Origin: Ciborinia camelliae
Lineage: Eukaryota > Ascomycota > Leotiomycetes > Helotiales > Sclerotiniaceae
Assembly (NCBI GenBank): GCA_025890175.1
Contig: JANPYM010000001.1
Span: 1,205,187 to 1,269,186, forward strand
Reading direction: 5' to 3'
Length of the DNA: 64,000 nucleotides
The notes beneath the pieces were generated by a model, which did no database searches, was not told where the DNA came from, and saw nothing but the letters and a program-made list of their open reading frames with translations. Positions 13,663 to 26,163 of this stretch are shown piece by piece (the first letter of the stretch is position 1; every line of letters begins with the position of its first letter). The translations under genes and the position numbers were made by a program.

Positions 13663-16474
13663 TTCTCACCCCTCACCCCGCAACTCCATCTTCAATCCAT
13701 CTTCAATCCATCTCCAATCCATCTCCAATCCTGATATCCTGAAAACCCACCCCATAAACCTCACCGGGAGTGCAGTGCTCCTATCCATCCATCCCTCCAT
13801 CACGATAATGAAATCAAAAACCAACTCGAAGCTTTCGGTCTTGTCTTATGTTGTCTTGTCTTGTCTTGTCTTATCTTGTACTTTACGACGACGATGATGA
13901 TGATTCTCTCTCTTCTCTATTTCTTCCTCTTTTGTGCGCCGTTTTCTTCCTTTGATGGTATGGTATGGTATTGTATTGTAAGATCTTAGATTTTAAGTTA
14001 GATTTTGGATGCGAAGATCTGGTCTTCCATACGCCAAATCTCTCTCTCTCTCTATCTACCTATCTACCTATATAATTCATCCACAAGAATAACCTAGGCA
14101 TCATGAAGCGACTCAGTCTCCATTCTCCATTCTCCATTCTCGAATCTCGAATCTTGAATCCTGATATACAGTAGGTAGGTAGGTACCTAGGGAGGAAGTT
14201 ACTAGCATGCATGCATGTATGCATGTATGTAGTACTTAGTACTTAATACTCTACCATTCCATTCTATTCCATTTTCCCGATTTTCCCGATTTTCATTTCC
14301 GACCGGTTTTGAGGATCAGGATCAGGATTATCTTGATCAATCAATACATAGGTAAAGAATCGAAGCAGAAGTTATCAATTACCTACCTCCCCAAGTATCT
14401 GATACACAATTGAAGCACAAGACGCTCTGCATCCGCAACGACGGATGGGTATGGATGGATGGGTATGAATGGATGGGCGACCATTTATCCGAGGAGTGGC
14501 CAGTTCTACAGTTTTATAATTCTACTTCTCCTTCTCCTTCTCCTTCCTCTTAACCTCCCAATTACCCAGATAAATTTCCCATTTCCAGCCGATCAATTCT
14601 AGAACCGGAGACCCAGCTATAGGTAGGTAGGTACCTAGCTTAACATTTATACCTATCTATACATATAACGACCGACACCATCATGCGCCATTATTTCCCA
14701 GAGCATTCAAAGCATGAGCAATGGATTGAATAATCAATATAGGTTGGGATGGGATGGGATTCCGAACCCCGATTTCGCGATCGCGGAGATTTTCGCTGAG
14801 GCGATTTATGTAGGTCCTGTCCTGTCCTGTTCTCATCTGACCTCGACTCACATTGTATTGTATTAGTAAAGGGGCCCTTCTTGTATTGCGTGCGATGGAA
14901 GATTCTTGTTGTGATATAATATAATCTGAGGATGGATAGCATTGATATTATCCCGTGCATAATAAGTGTATACCCATATCCTCACTAATATGATAATTCA
15001 CCCACGATATCCTTTTTGAGGAGGAAGCCAACGTATCTATTATCTGGAGAGAAAGAGAAGAGAAGAGAGGGAACACGTGTTGGATTTTCATTGAAATTGA
15101 GAAGTGGATTTTTGACCAACCTCTAGATTGGGTGGGAGAGGTCCTCGGGGCCCAATGCTGGCGGTGTTGAGGTAATCGGAAATCGCTAATTCTGCTCACC
15201 TGTTGAGAGTCTTCAAATTTAAGAAGAATTTAATTTGCCTATCGTAGGAAGAATCTTGAAACTTCATTATTGGAATGTCCATACCTAGGTATTCATGGGT
15301 AAGATATCCTGCTCATCATCATCTGAGTCGTTTCGGATGTGATTGATATCTTATTCAAATGTTGAAGAAAACAATAGGGGGGGTTTAACCATGCTCGTGT
15401 GAAATGTGTGTCGATATAGATTCGAAATGGAATTCGAGATATGGAGAATGAGAAATGAAATGGCCCACTAGGTACAGTACGATTATTTCATAGTGTGCGA
15501 GACGTTGACATACTATGTCGCAGAATGCCTGGGAAAGATATAATAGAAGGGATTTGGATTCTGGAATGATACCTACCATGTCATCTAGATTTGAGGAGGA
15601 GAGACTTGATAACAGAGAAAGATTTTCCAGTCGTGATATCCCCATGGAGATCGGCGAGAGGAGCGCACGCACGTAATCCATTCTGCAAGATGTTGAGACG
15701 CAGTGTGGGATGGATGATTTCAAATCCTTGGATATGATTTTGTGGTCCTCCAATCCTGAGATATAATTTCATGCGGCGAGCTGTGATATGTGATGAGGAG
15801 CAGGAAAGCCTCATGTGAGGTAGGGTATTGGCAACGCTGTGGTGAGGTTGGAAAAGAGTGGCAAGTTTCATGGAGTGTCGAGAACGAACATCAATGTTCG
15901 TGTTTGCTCTCTGGATGATGGAATCGCCTGGTGAATCACCCGAAGTGATTTTCCCGTCATCTTAAACCTCCCCAGCTTTACTTCCTAGCATCCGAATGAT
16001 GCGTTGATTTATTCCATATATTATTGGCGGATAGGGAGAGAGTGATTGTTTGTATAACAGATAAATAAAAGATAATTGGTGGAAGAAAGGTACGGTTGGT
16101 CGGATATATGGGCACATGATCTACGATTAATTCTACCCGCGTGGAAAGTTAAAGATATTAAAATGGCCGTGTTTGAAGTGGGGGTGGGGATGGAGATGGG
16201 GATGGAGAGCTACCGTGCCGTGCCATTCACGTTTCAATAATAATAACAATGATAAGATTTGCCTACCGGTACCTACATTTAAGGTTTTTACAAGGTACAT
16301 CCAAGTTCCAACCTTCCAAAGTAGGGAAATCCCTCACTTCACTGTATGGAGTACTCGAGTAGGTACCGGTAGATAGGAATCATAGGATTGATTCCACGAC
16401 ATATGTAGAGTTTTCCAAGCACCATCAAATTTGACTGCAGTTGTGATGGTGTAGGAGTTAGGAGGCAAGAGTCA

Positions 16475-16648
16475 GGCAGGATTCAGGATTCAGGAGTCAG
16501 GAGTCAGGAGTCAGGAATCTGGAATCTGGAGTCAGGAATCTGGAATCAGGAATCTTGAATCAGGAATCAGGAGTCTGGAATCAGGAATCAGGAATCAGGA
16601 ATCAGGAATCAGGAATCAGGAATCAGGAGTCTGGAATCAGGAATCTGG
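16475..16648. repeat. 7-bp tandem repeat, CAGGAAT/CAGGAGT variants
   Basis: About 25 units of a 7-mer with CAGGAAT, CAGGAGT and CTGGAAT variants. The central block near 16576-16625 is the most regular. Confidence 0.9.
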
Positions 16649-17567
16649 ATCCCTCCAAAGGATTTTCTTGTAGAACCATAGTCGTATCATACTCGAGTAG
16701 TGTACGAGGAAACAAACCCCGAATAACAGAATCGCTTGACTCTAAATCCTAATAATCGGCCCTCGGGATCAATTGATCAATCCGATGCTATGGAACTGTT
16801 GATACATATTCCGCACAGCACGTAATCAATTCCATATCAAAACCTATCCGAACGTACATATCATATCGCGAAAATCGACATGTAATCGTTGCACAATGCA
16901 TCAAGGAATAATTTTCAGCGAGAAATGCTTTGAAATCTCGAGCCCACGCACAAACGAGCAAGGAGGATGGGAAAAGAATGGTGCGGTTAAAGTTCCGAGG
17001 GAGTATGGAGGTCGTACTGACTGCCTTGGTGTGACTCCCCGCAAATGAGCACTTCTTGATCTCATGGCTCGCCTGACAGATGTCGAGGGAGGTAGATACC
17101 TAGTAGGTGTAACATTGTAACGGACTCCTACAGAGGTAGATACTAGGTAGGTACTAGACAGACATGAATCACCAGCCCGCCGAGCCCGCCGATCATCGTC
17201 CGAAATATTGGATTCCTCGAAAAATTGGAAAAAATCAAAATGAATGAATGTCCGTCGTCCGAAAATGTATGTGTGAACACATAATACGAGAAGATCGGAA
17301 TGTTTTGGATACTTAATAATGAATATTTAGAAGAGAACTGACTGGCAGTGACTGCTAGGAATACAGATCTATACCTATACCTATCCGTGGTATTTATTTT
17401 CAAGGTTTTCAAAATAGGGGGCTGAGGCCTGAAACGGAGGTCTGAGTGGCGGCGGGAACAGTTCCACAGCCATTGCCACATTGCCACGGTCTTGGAATTC
17501 TCGACCCCACCACACTGGCACACTCCAATTGCAAAGCAAAAGCAGAAGCAGGAGCAGTAAGGGAATT

Positions 17568-17698
<131 letters not shown>

Positions 17699-19904
17699 CA
17701 TCGGATTCGTTTGAATTGAATTGGACTGGAATCATTGGATTGGTCTGGTATGGTCTGGCCAATCCATCCATCAATGTTACCAGGTCCCGAAGACCAAAAT
17801 GCTCACTGCTCAGCTCCTTTGCCAGAAAGCGTCCATATCTACCTAGCTATTTTGGAAGAAAAGTTCTGTGCCTGCGCTCGTGCCTGTGTGCTGTGATGAA
17901 CATCCATATAGGAATGGCGTTATCATTGGTTTATTCCATTGATCCCAAATTCCTAATCTATTGATCTATTGATCTATTGATCTATTGATTGTCAAAGTCC
18001 AAACATCAACCTTGATTCGTATGACAGTGTTTGCATTTGTAGCCCACTCACTAGGTAAGGTAGGTAGTAGGTAGTAGATAGGCAGTAGGTACCTATTACA
18101 ACACGACGAGGTAATTAATGATCTATACGATACCTGTACCTGTGCTTATGCTTACCTATGCCTAGGTATGTCTGTCTCTGAACATGCATTTTTCTTTACA
18201 TTTTACCCTGTTTATGTATGCCTATGGATGGATGGATGTATGTACCTATGTATGTATGTACCTACCTAACCGCGGAGTTTTGGCACTGTTTATTGAAAGT
18301 GGATAGGTTCAAAAACGTGTTTTTGATTATTGAACTCCTCATGTCGCCAGAAAGTCTAAAACCCAAATTAAACCCCGAAAGCCCCCCCAAAAAAACCCGA
18401 GGATATTTCCATATTTCCATATTTCCACTATTTGTAATTTGCTATTTTTATTATTTTTATTATATTTTTATGGCATACACACACACCCGACTGCACAGAG
18501 CACAAGATTAGCGTACCCGTAGTTTTATACTTTCTGTCTGACGGCATGAGTTTTCCGTACCTGAATAATCTTGGAAGGGTCTGGAAATGGATTATGGATA
18601 CAAATTAAACCGACCTATGGAATAAGAGGATGATAACCTACCCAAAGACCAGTCGGCAGAAATGGCAGAAAATGGTAGAAATGGCTTTGAAACATGAAAC
18701 GAGATGTTCAGCATTGCTAATTAATTGGGTTCGGATGATATACACATACGACAGTCCTTATGTCTACGTCCCCTAGAAAGCCCCGAAGTAAATGCAGCGA
18801 ATAACTTGAGGGCTGGACTTGTCAGTGAGATACGAACTAACAAATTTCAACGAACGAATGAATCACAATGGAGATTTTTCGGTACTGCCGTATTTCAGCC
18901 AAGTACGGGACTATCTACGTAGTACCTATGATGTATAATGTATTTGAAATGTTTTGGCTTTATGGGGGACAATCCTTTCGAGCCTCCTTGTGCAATTGCG
19001 TGTACAAAGTAGACTCCTACGAGTAGTTGAGGAAAATGATGGGGATACGTACCTACCTAGGTATTGGTGGTTGGTCATTGTAAGATTCCTTCCTGCCTTT
19101 CTGATTTCAGAACGATGATACTGTACTGGAAATTCTTTCGATTTGTTTATACTTACAAAAACAAAAGCACAAAATACATTTTTTCCCTTTTAAGACATCC
19201 CGGGTGAGGGGCAAACAACCTTTTTGGAAAGGTCCGTCTACCTAAGGCAGGTACTGTACGCAAAGCATGCAGGTGATGAAATGCACGTTTGTGGCTCGGC
19301 TCGGGTGGAACCATAAAACCCTTCAGCTAGGTAGTCAGCCAGTTAGCTAGGCAAAAACATTTTCCTTGGACTTCTCTCTGATTTGTTCCCCCTTTTTTTG
19401 ATTCAACATCCCAAAGCTACTAGGTAGGGACAGGCAGCACCTCTATACCAGAATTGAATTGGTTGCCAAATATATTCAAATCATTGGCTTTTTCCCCCTC
19501 CTTTTGTCTAGTCTTGACTCCAATCGCATACGCGTTTTTTCCTCTCGAATCGATACTCTTTAGATCTTAGTATAAGGTTACCTACTAGGTAGGTAGGTTG
19601 GTTACTTACGGAGGATTAGCCACAGAATGTCTTAACGCCTCGAGGAAGAAAGGTGGCCCGCTCTTAAAGGTTATGAACTTTATTTAGTGGAAATATCTAT
19701 CCCATTCTATCCTATCCTGGAAGTAAGGAATGTGATCGGTCTTGCTTACCCCACCATGAAGGCTTACGTTAAAGCTTCGCACTCAGGGGGCCCGCATTCC
19801 TAATTGGTTTAGATCCATGCTCGGCCCAAGCTGCCATGAATCAATCTTGACCTACCTACGGTAGGTAGTAGACTTTGCAGCTCCATCGGACCAAGAACTG
19901 TCTG

Positions 19905-19912
19905 TATATAAG
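19905..19912 (+). promoter_or_regulatory. TATA box for the secreted lysozyme-like gene
   Basis: TATATAAG lies 184 nt upstream of the ATG at 20089. The DNA between is a CA/CT-rich leader typical of fungal 5' UTRs. Confidence 0.55.
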
Positions 19913-20088
19913 ATTATGATCACCTCCAAGATGTTTTTGGTGTCACATCAACTTCTGACTTCAATACCTTTCATTCTTTTAAGGTTATTTGCTAAACGCA
20001 ACACGCTCTCGACGAGTTTTCACTTTGATTCATATCCATATTAAGATTTATACTCATTTTCACATTTATCTTCATATTCATATTCAAT

Positions 20089-21618
20089 ATGTTTACACTT
20101 CCTTTGATTTTGGTCGCCGGCGGCCTCTCTACACTCTCTATCGGAGCTCCTCTTCACGGAAACACAGAGAGAGACTCATCTGTTCATTACGTTCAAGAAC
20201 GTGCAACAAATTCATACACAGTATACAGTGGTGATGGTGATATCGACGTAGGATGGCCAACACAAAGTGAATGGATTTCAAGCTTCGATACCATGTATGT
20301 CTCGATCATACTAGCTACCCCTCATTCCTTCGTCTACTAACAAAACCTCAGGTTCGATGACCAAAAGAGTGTCTTGGAAGCTTCCTGCTCTCAATTTGAC
20401 GTAGACAACAACTCCGAAGAAGAGATCTCCCACTTAAAATCCGCCATCAAAGAAGTTTCCGCTACCACCGGTGTTGACAGTCGTTTCATCCTTGCAATCG
20501 TCATGCAAGAATCCAAAGGTTGCGTCAGAGCCCCCACTACCGTCTACTCCATCTCCAACCCAGGACTTATGCAATCTCACGAGGGAAGTGGATCGTGCAA
20601 TTCCGGCGGCTCTATTCAAAATCCTTGCCCAAAGAGCGAAATCGTTCAAATGATCACTGATGGAACAGCTGGTACATCATCCGGTGATGGACTCAAGCAA
20701 TGTCTTGCAGAAACTGGTGTCACGGATGTCAGCATGTATTACAAGGCTGCTAGAATCTACAACTCTGGATCTATTGCGGGTAACAATCTCGGGGATGGAG
20801 TCGCTACTCATTGTTATGCAACCGATGTTGCCAATCGTCTTACTGGATGGTATTCGGGTTCTAGTTCTTGCGATTCTTCCACCATTGGTTCACTTACCGG
20901 TTCAACTGCATCTTCTGGTTCCAGTGCCGTCAGTTCAGTGGTAGCCGATGTTAGCTCCGTTGTCTCCTCGGAAGTTTCAGAAGCTACTTCGGCTGCTTCT
21001 GTTACTACCTCGGCTTATTCGATCCCAACTGTCTCAACCGAACCTCTCTACACAAACGAACCTGGTGGAGTATTTGCTCAAGTTGCTGCTTCCTCTTCCT
21101 CATCTTCATCCACCGCAGCACCAACCTACGTAACCTCAGCTGCTTCTGTCCCAACCGAAGCCGCCTCTTCAACCGCTGCTGCTGCCCAGACAACCTTTAC
21201 CACCAAGGTCACGACTACCATTACTACCTCCAAGGCAATCGCTACAGCCACCGCCACCAGTATCCCCGACGCCTCCCTCCCTGTTACCGTGACAACCGCA
21301 TCCGCAGTTCCCACCTCCTCTTCCATCACATATCCCTCCGCCTCTTCCTCTTCATCCAAAAACACAACTTACACACCCGGTACCTCCTGCTCCACTACAG
21401 GCCAATGGAATTGCATTAACGGCAACTCATTCCAACAATGTGCTTCGGGTGTTTGGTCTGAGGTTGGTAACTTAGCTGCAGGAACCTCTTGCACAGTGGG
21501 AGAGGGAAACAACATTGATATTTGGGCCACCAAAAGTGCACACAAGAGACATGCAAATTCGATGAAGATGAAGCATGGTCACTTGCATGCGTTGAAGAGA
21601 GATGTTTCAACTTCTTGA
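20089..21618 (+). CDS. Secreted lysozyme/lytic-transglycosylase-like protein with Ser/Thr linker and C-terminal Cys-rich module
   Basis: Two exons, 20089-20294 and 20352-21618, with a 57-nt intron (GTATGT...CTCAG, CTAAC branch site near 20338), encode 490 residues. Residues 1-20 form a signal peptide ([20 protein letters not shown]). Residues about 75-240 form a lysozyme-like fold of the SLT/GH23 type. E122 in AIVMQES is the probable catalytic acid, followed by NPGLMQS, several cysteines and AARIYNSG. Such enzymes cleave the glycan of peptidoglycan or chitin-like polymers. A long Ser/Thr/Ala linker (about 245-410) is probably O-glycosylated. Residues about 414-449 hold a Cys-rich module ([14 protein letters not shown]) resembling chitin-binding CBM19-like modules. 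The tail is Lys/His/Arg-rich. It is probably secreted to the wall or environment, in competition with bacteria or wall remodelling. Family-level assignment is firm; substrate is inferred. Confidence 0.85.
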
Positions 21619-22339
21619 ATCTTGAATTCTTTGATCTTTTGATTTTTGATTTTTTGATTTTTTGATTTCTGATATCTGATATCTGATATTTAGGGGACGA
21701 GGATTGGGGTTTCAATATTCTTCACATATTTTTTGTTCTCTTCGATTTTTTATGATCTTCTCTGCCTACAATGTAGGTGGGTGGATCTTCTAGGGTTTTT
21801 TGGATTCGGATTTGGATTTGGATTTGCTGGTTTAGCATGGTTGGCGTGGAAAATGTGGCACGCACGGTACGGTACGGACGCTTGGGACGCGACAAAAGGA
21901 GGATGGCATGATGAATGGAGCTCAGTACTTTACATACATACCATACATTCGGTCTCTGGGATCGGGAACCACTTGTTAAACGTGTTTGGCTGGGGTACAG
22001 TTGGCTAGGTATCCGATGCTCTCTGTACACAAGTCGAAATTGTCTTGGCTATTTGTATGCGAATGGTTGAATTTAAAACACTTGAACGTATGGTTTCTAT
22101 TGATCTACCTATTGATCTATCTATATCAAAGTGAGAAGTGTAATGTAATGTAATGATGTGATGTAATATGTGATTTATTCCCACCTCTCCTCTCCCATAT
22201 ATATTCAGGTTCATAGGTATTCTTAGGCTCCTGTTTACCCTTTCTGATTGTCATCTGTTATCTAATAATCATTTATCATCAGAATTTAAATTAATATCGA
22301 TCAGCTTATCTTTAGGGTTATCTTATCTCATCTAATCTA
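21619..22339. other. Intergenic, downstream of the lysozyme-like gene
   Basis: A TTTTTGATTT-type low-complexity run (21635-21668) follows the stop, probably in the 3' UTR. The 91-codon plus frame at 21733-22008 is driven by GGATTTGGATTTGG repeats and is not supported as a gene. Confidence 0.5.
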
Positions 22340-22344
22340 TTCCA

Positions 22345-22675
22345 GATAGATAGATGGATGAATGAATAGATGGATAAATAAATAGATGAATAGATGGATA
22401 AATAGATGGATGAATAGATGGATGAATAGATGGATGAATAGATGGATGAATAGATGGATGAATAGATGGATGAATAGATGGATGAATAGATAAATGAATA
22501 AATAGATAAATAAATAAATAAATAAATAAATAAATAGATAAATGAATAAATAAATGAATAAATAAATAAATAAATAAATGAATAAATAAATAAATAAATG
22601 AATAAATAGATAAATGAATAGATGGATGAATAGATGGATGAATAGATGGATGAATAGATGGATGAATATAGAAGG
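22345..22675. repeat. Compound GATA/GATGAATA/AAAT tandem repeat
   Basis: About 330 bp of 4- and 8-bp units. GATGGATGAATA-type blocks flank a central AAATAAATAAAT block (about 22500-22600), giving a roughly symmetric organisation. Confidence 0.9.
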
Positions 22676-23039
22676 AATTATGGATACATTTTTGTCTTTT
22701 TCGTCTTTTATTCTGTACAGGTATATTTCTCTCTATCTCAAAAGCTAAGCTAAGCTAAGGTATACGAAGGAGTCTGTCACAATGATGACGCATCGAGAGT
22801 GAAATATTATGTATGTATTGCTTGAAGAGCCTCACTGTCACGAAGTGCACCGATAGGGGTTATATAATAGAAGTAGTATTCTATGAAGAGAAAATAGTCT
22901 AATTGTTTCAGGTTCAATCTAGGCACGTGACCTAGGATCGTGTCTTGTTTCCTTACACTATCCCCCCTTTGGAGGTCGCCGCCCTGGTGATCCTGGTTTT
23001 AGAATAATGATAAAATTGGGCGCGTGCTAAGCACGCACG

Positions 23040-23396
23040 TGTTTCAGAGCCTATTCTGATTTTGAAGCTAAAAGGTTGATTTTTATGAAATTTTAAAGCT
23101 ATCTAGATTTTGAAGCTTTTAATACCTTGAGGGGAGGGGGGGCCCTGGCGCCAGAATAGATATTTAGAACAAAGGTCATGTGTTGTTTATATGATACTAG
23201 TAAAAGTGATCTCTAGTAGCTTTCTTAGAATTCTTTCGGAAAACAAGGTTTTTCCGATCTTTTTTAGGTCACGTAACTCATATAGAAATAATTCCTAATG
23301 GAAATCCAAATGCGTAGTAAAGTTCGGAAATGATCTCGACGGCACACAAAATCGAAAAGTGACGCAGGACATTTTCTTCGCCAAGGCTCTGAAACA
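23040..23396 (+). mobile_element. TIR-bearing dispersed repeat, copy A (MITE-like or solo LTR-like)
   Basis: The element starts TGTTTCAGAGCC (23040-23051) and ends GGCTCTGAAACA (23385-23396), perfect 12-bp terminal inverted repeats with TG...CA ends, 357 bp in total. No coding capacity. Internal landmarks shared with copy B include the run AACAAAGGTCATGTGTTGTT, GGTCACGTAACTC, and the end block GTGACGC...TTTTCTTCG. No clear target-site duplication is visible. MITE and decayed solo LTR are both possible. Confidence 0.6.
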
Positions 23397-23865
23397 TAAG
23401 ATAATACTGCCCCCTGGGCGCTGATGATAGTAGTGATGTAAAACTAAAGCATAAAGTAAAGGAAAAAAAAATCCCAAATTGTTTCCATTTCGAAGCCCTT
23501 TATATCCATGCGTGAGGCAGTACAGCCGTACAGCCTAGCGAGGATAGATGCCTGATATCTCAGGCACTTAACTAGGCCGTACCCATTCACTACTGCCGTA
23601 ACAGAGTCCATCTATTCATCCATCCATTCACCCATTCGATTCTTGATTCTTAAATCTTGATCCATCTATTTCTATGAATTTCGAATTTTTGAATTTGGAA
23701 TTTCGATTAATATTTTATGCTTAGGCAGTAAATGTTTAATGAATATTTAATGAATATTTAGTAAATGTTTAATGAATGTCTAATGAATGTCTAATGAATA
23801 TTTAATGAATAAATGTTTAGTAAATGTTTAATGATTCGAGAATATTATATGGCTAGCTAGTCACA

Positions 23866-24000
23866 TAACCACGTGGACCCTCTATATTAGCTGGTGATCT
23901 TCTAAAGAGGAAAGGATCAGGATCCTTTCCTCTTCAGTATAGGTAGTTCTTTTATTAGATTGTATGGATATCTAGGATTAGATTCATTGAGGGCGCGCTC
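23866..24000. repeat. Dispersed repeat segment with a 14-bp perfect palindrome insertion
   Basis: TCTATATTAG(C/T)TGGTGATCTTCT and following bases are shared with 33196-33300. Here a perfect inverted repeat (23905-23918 and 23921-23934, 2-nt spacer) sits between GATCTTCT and CTCTTCAG; the other copy lacks it. Confidence 0.55.
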
Positions 24001-24010
24001 TACACGTATG

Positions 24011-24375
24011 TGTTTCAGAGCCTATTCTGTTTCATTAGATTTTAAAGCTCTTATCTAATACCTTAAGGGGGCGTATATGCGCCCCTGGCGTAAGAATAGG
24101 TATTTAGAACAAAGGTCATGTGTTGTTCATATTATACTAGCTAACAAAAGTTAAGCTCTAATATTAAAGCTTTTTCGGAACTCGGAATTCTTTTGTTCCG
24201 GTTCGATTCGAGTCTAGGTTACGTGACTCGGATAGAAACGGTTTGATAGAAACGGTTTTTAATGAAAATAAGGTTCGAGTTTGGAAACGACCTCAACGGT
24301 ATACAAAATCGAACTATCCTTAAGTTACTTAGTGACATCCGAGGCTCCGCACAACGTTTTCTTCGTCAAGGCTCT
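24011..24375 (+). mobile_element. TIR-bearing dispersed repeat, diverged copy B
   Basis: It starts with the same TGTTTCAGAGCCTATTCTG and keeps the run AACAAAGGTCATGTGTTGTT and the GTTACGTGACTC block. It ends in CGTCAAGGCTCT with the terminal GAAACA lost. It is in direct orientation with copy A, 0.6 kb away, and is strongly diverged. Confidence 0.6.
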
Positions 24376-24739
24376 TTTATCAGATTGCATGGATATCTAC
24401 TACGATTCGACCTACATGATTCCATGTGACATTACGTGTATGATATATTATTATTGATTTTTTTAGGTTCTGGAAAATTGGGGGTTTTTTTGAGTTTTCG
24501 GTATCTAGTTTTTTGAGTTTTCGATGGTTTTTTATCTACCTGTTGGAATCACCTCGGTGGTATAATGTTGTGTTGATCAACAAACAAATGGTATGAAGTA
24601 GTATGTATTGTATATGTTGAAAGGTTAGAGATTACGTGGGAAATGAATAGTGTAAGTTGTGTGTAGTTTTAATATATTTTGATAAACTGTAGAACTAATG
24701 ATTGAACCCTTGTATGCTATTTAAGCTCAAGGGAAAGGG
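24376..24739. other. Intergenic, nothing supported
   Basis: AT-rich filler between repeat copy B and the GC-rich palindrome. It includes a TCAGATTGCATGGATATCTA segment related to sequence near 33260. Confidence 0.4.
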
Positions 24740-24850
24740 CGCTAGACCGTATTAAGCCTTCCGGCCGCTTCGCGGTCCGTACGGCTAGCCGTATGCGGCC
24801 GGGCGCCCTAATGAATCGTACATGCGGTCGCGACACTAGGTATCTTTCAA
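24740..24850. other. GC-rich palindromic element
   Basis: In AT-rich DNA, an outer pair AGGGCGC/GCGCCCT (about 24736 and 24803) encloses CCGGCCGC/GCGGCCGG and an inner TACGGCTAGCCGTA palindrome. The arms would form a strong cruciform or RNA hairpin. No gene overlaps it. A transposon end or a structured non-coding RNA are both conceivable. Confidence 0.5.
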
Positions 24851-24894
24851 TGGTATTAATTTAACTTGTATTTGTATTGAATGTGGGAAGATGA

Positions 24895-25150
24895 GAAGAT
24901 GGGATGTATGGGGAAATTTGGGAAGATCTAAAAAAGCTTATGAAGCTCTAGAAAGTATAAAAAAATCAAAAAATATTTGAAAAAGAACAAAGAAGAGCAA
25001 AAGAATCTACAAGGAAAGATTAGAGAAGATCTAAAACAATCTATAGAAAAAGATTAGGGAAGATCTAGAAACATCTAGAAAAAAATCTAAAAGGAAAGAT
25101 TAGAGAAGATTAGGGAAGATCTGAAAAGATCTGGAAAGATCTAGGGAAAT
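24895..25150. repeat. Degenerate purine-rich AGATCTA repeat
   Basis: Loose repeats of GGAAAGATTAGAGAAGATCT with AAAA spacers recur about ten times. No coding frame. Confidence 0.5.
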
Positions 25151-25499
25151 CCGGGAAATCAACGTTTGAAAATCAAAAGTATCGAGCAGATTAGGCCTAG
25201 TAGTGATAAACCTAACGATCGCTTCGTTACAATGGAAATGTAAGTATGCTTAAAATCAGCAATAGCGAGTCAGTCATCTACGATTACTGTCTTGACTCAT
25301 GAGTAAGAACTTACACTAATCCCGGATACTCTACTTCGCCAGCACCTAACCTAACCCAGAGTTAGAAGAATGGGGCTTCGTGTGCGTTCGGGGAGTCAGT
25401 TTTAAACGCTCATACATACCTTAGGTAGGTACTATTTTACGCTCTAAGTACCTACTAGGTACGCGCTGGGTATATACTATTGTACGCTCTAAGTACGAC

Positions 25500-26163
25500 G
25501 ATCTTTTCAGAAAAACATAAATACACCTGCTTCCCCCCGTTTTCGATTTTCTTTTTCCCTCCAGACAGACAAACAATTACCTTCAAACACAAACCTTCAA
25601 TTATCAAACATCAACTTTCAATCTTTCAATCTTTTAATCCATCAATCAGAGTCTTCAAGGTATGGTTTATCCCTTTGCTGCTTGGAACTTATTTGCCGTC
25701 TTGCCCCTTAATTTCTCGCTTGTGTTTAGCCTACTAAGGTATCCATTCATGCTGTATGACTTGAACATTTATGTTATGTCATTGTTTAAAGTTGATTCAA
25801 GCCTTGATCATAGGTCCTTGCTCAAGTTTATCTTGTCCTTGGATACTACATCATTGTTTAACATCAACTCAAACATTAATAGGTAGCATGTCATGATGAT
25901 ATTGTACATTAATAAATTTCATTTGTCAATGCTGGCTCGGCTATCTGTAGTGTTCAATTGTCTAAGGTCATCTCAAGCATATATATTTTCATCATTGTTC
26001 AAGATTAGCTGGAGGATTGGTTACATTTAATTATTTAGGTTATATTTGTATATTAGCATCTTGTAATTGTGTAGTTGTATTTGTTTAATATTTGCATTGT
26101 TACGCCCTTTAGTTTATGTATCGTGTTCATCTACAAGTATACCTATCTAACCCATATAATTAG
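25500..26163 (+). promoter_or_regulatory. Spliced leader of the small gene at 26164
   Basis: A pyrimidine- and CAA-rich leader (about 25530-25659) is followed by a donor AAG|GTATGG at 25660. The acceptor ATTAG lies directly before the ATG at 26164 and is preceded by a TCTAAC branch site. The intron would be 504 nt, long for this window, so more than one intron is possible. Confidence 0.45.

Noticed and set aside
13369..13897. Frames up to 149 codons over the CCAAAAT repeat
   Set aside because: Created by a 7-bp tandem repeat without stops; product is pure repeat.
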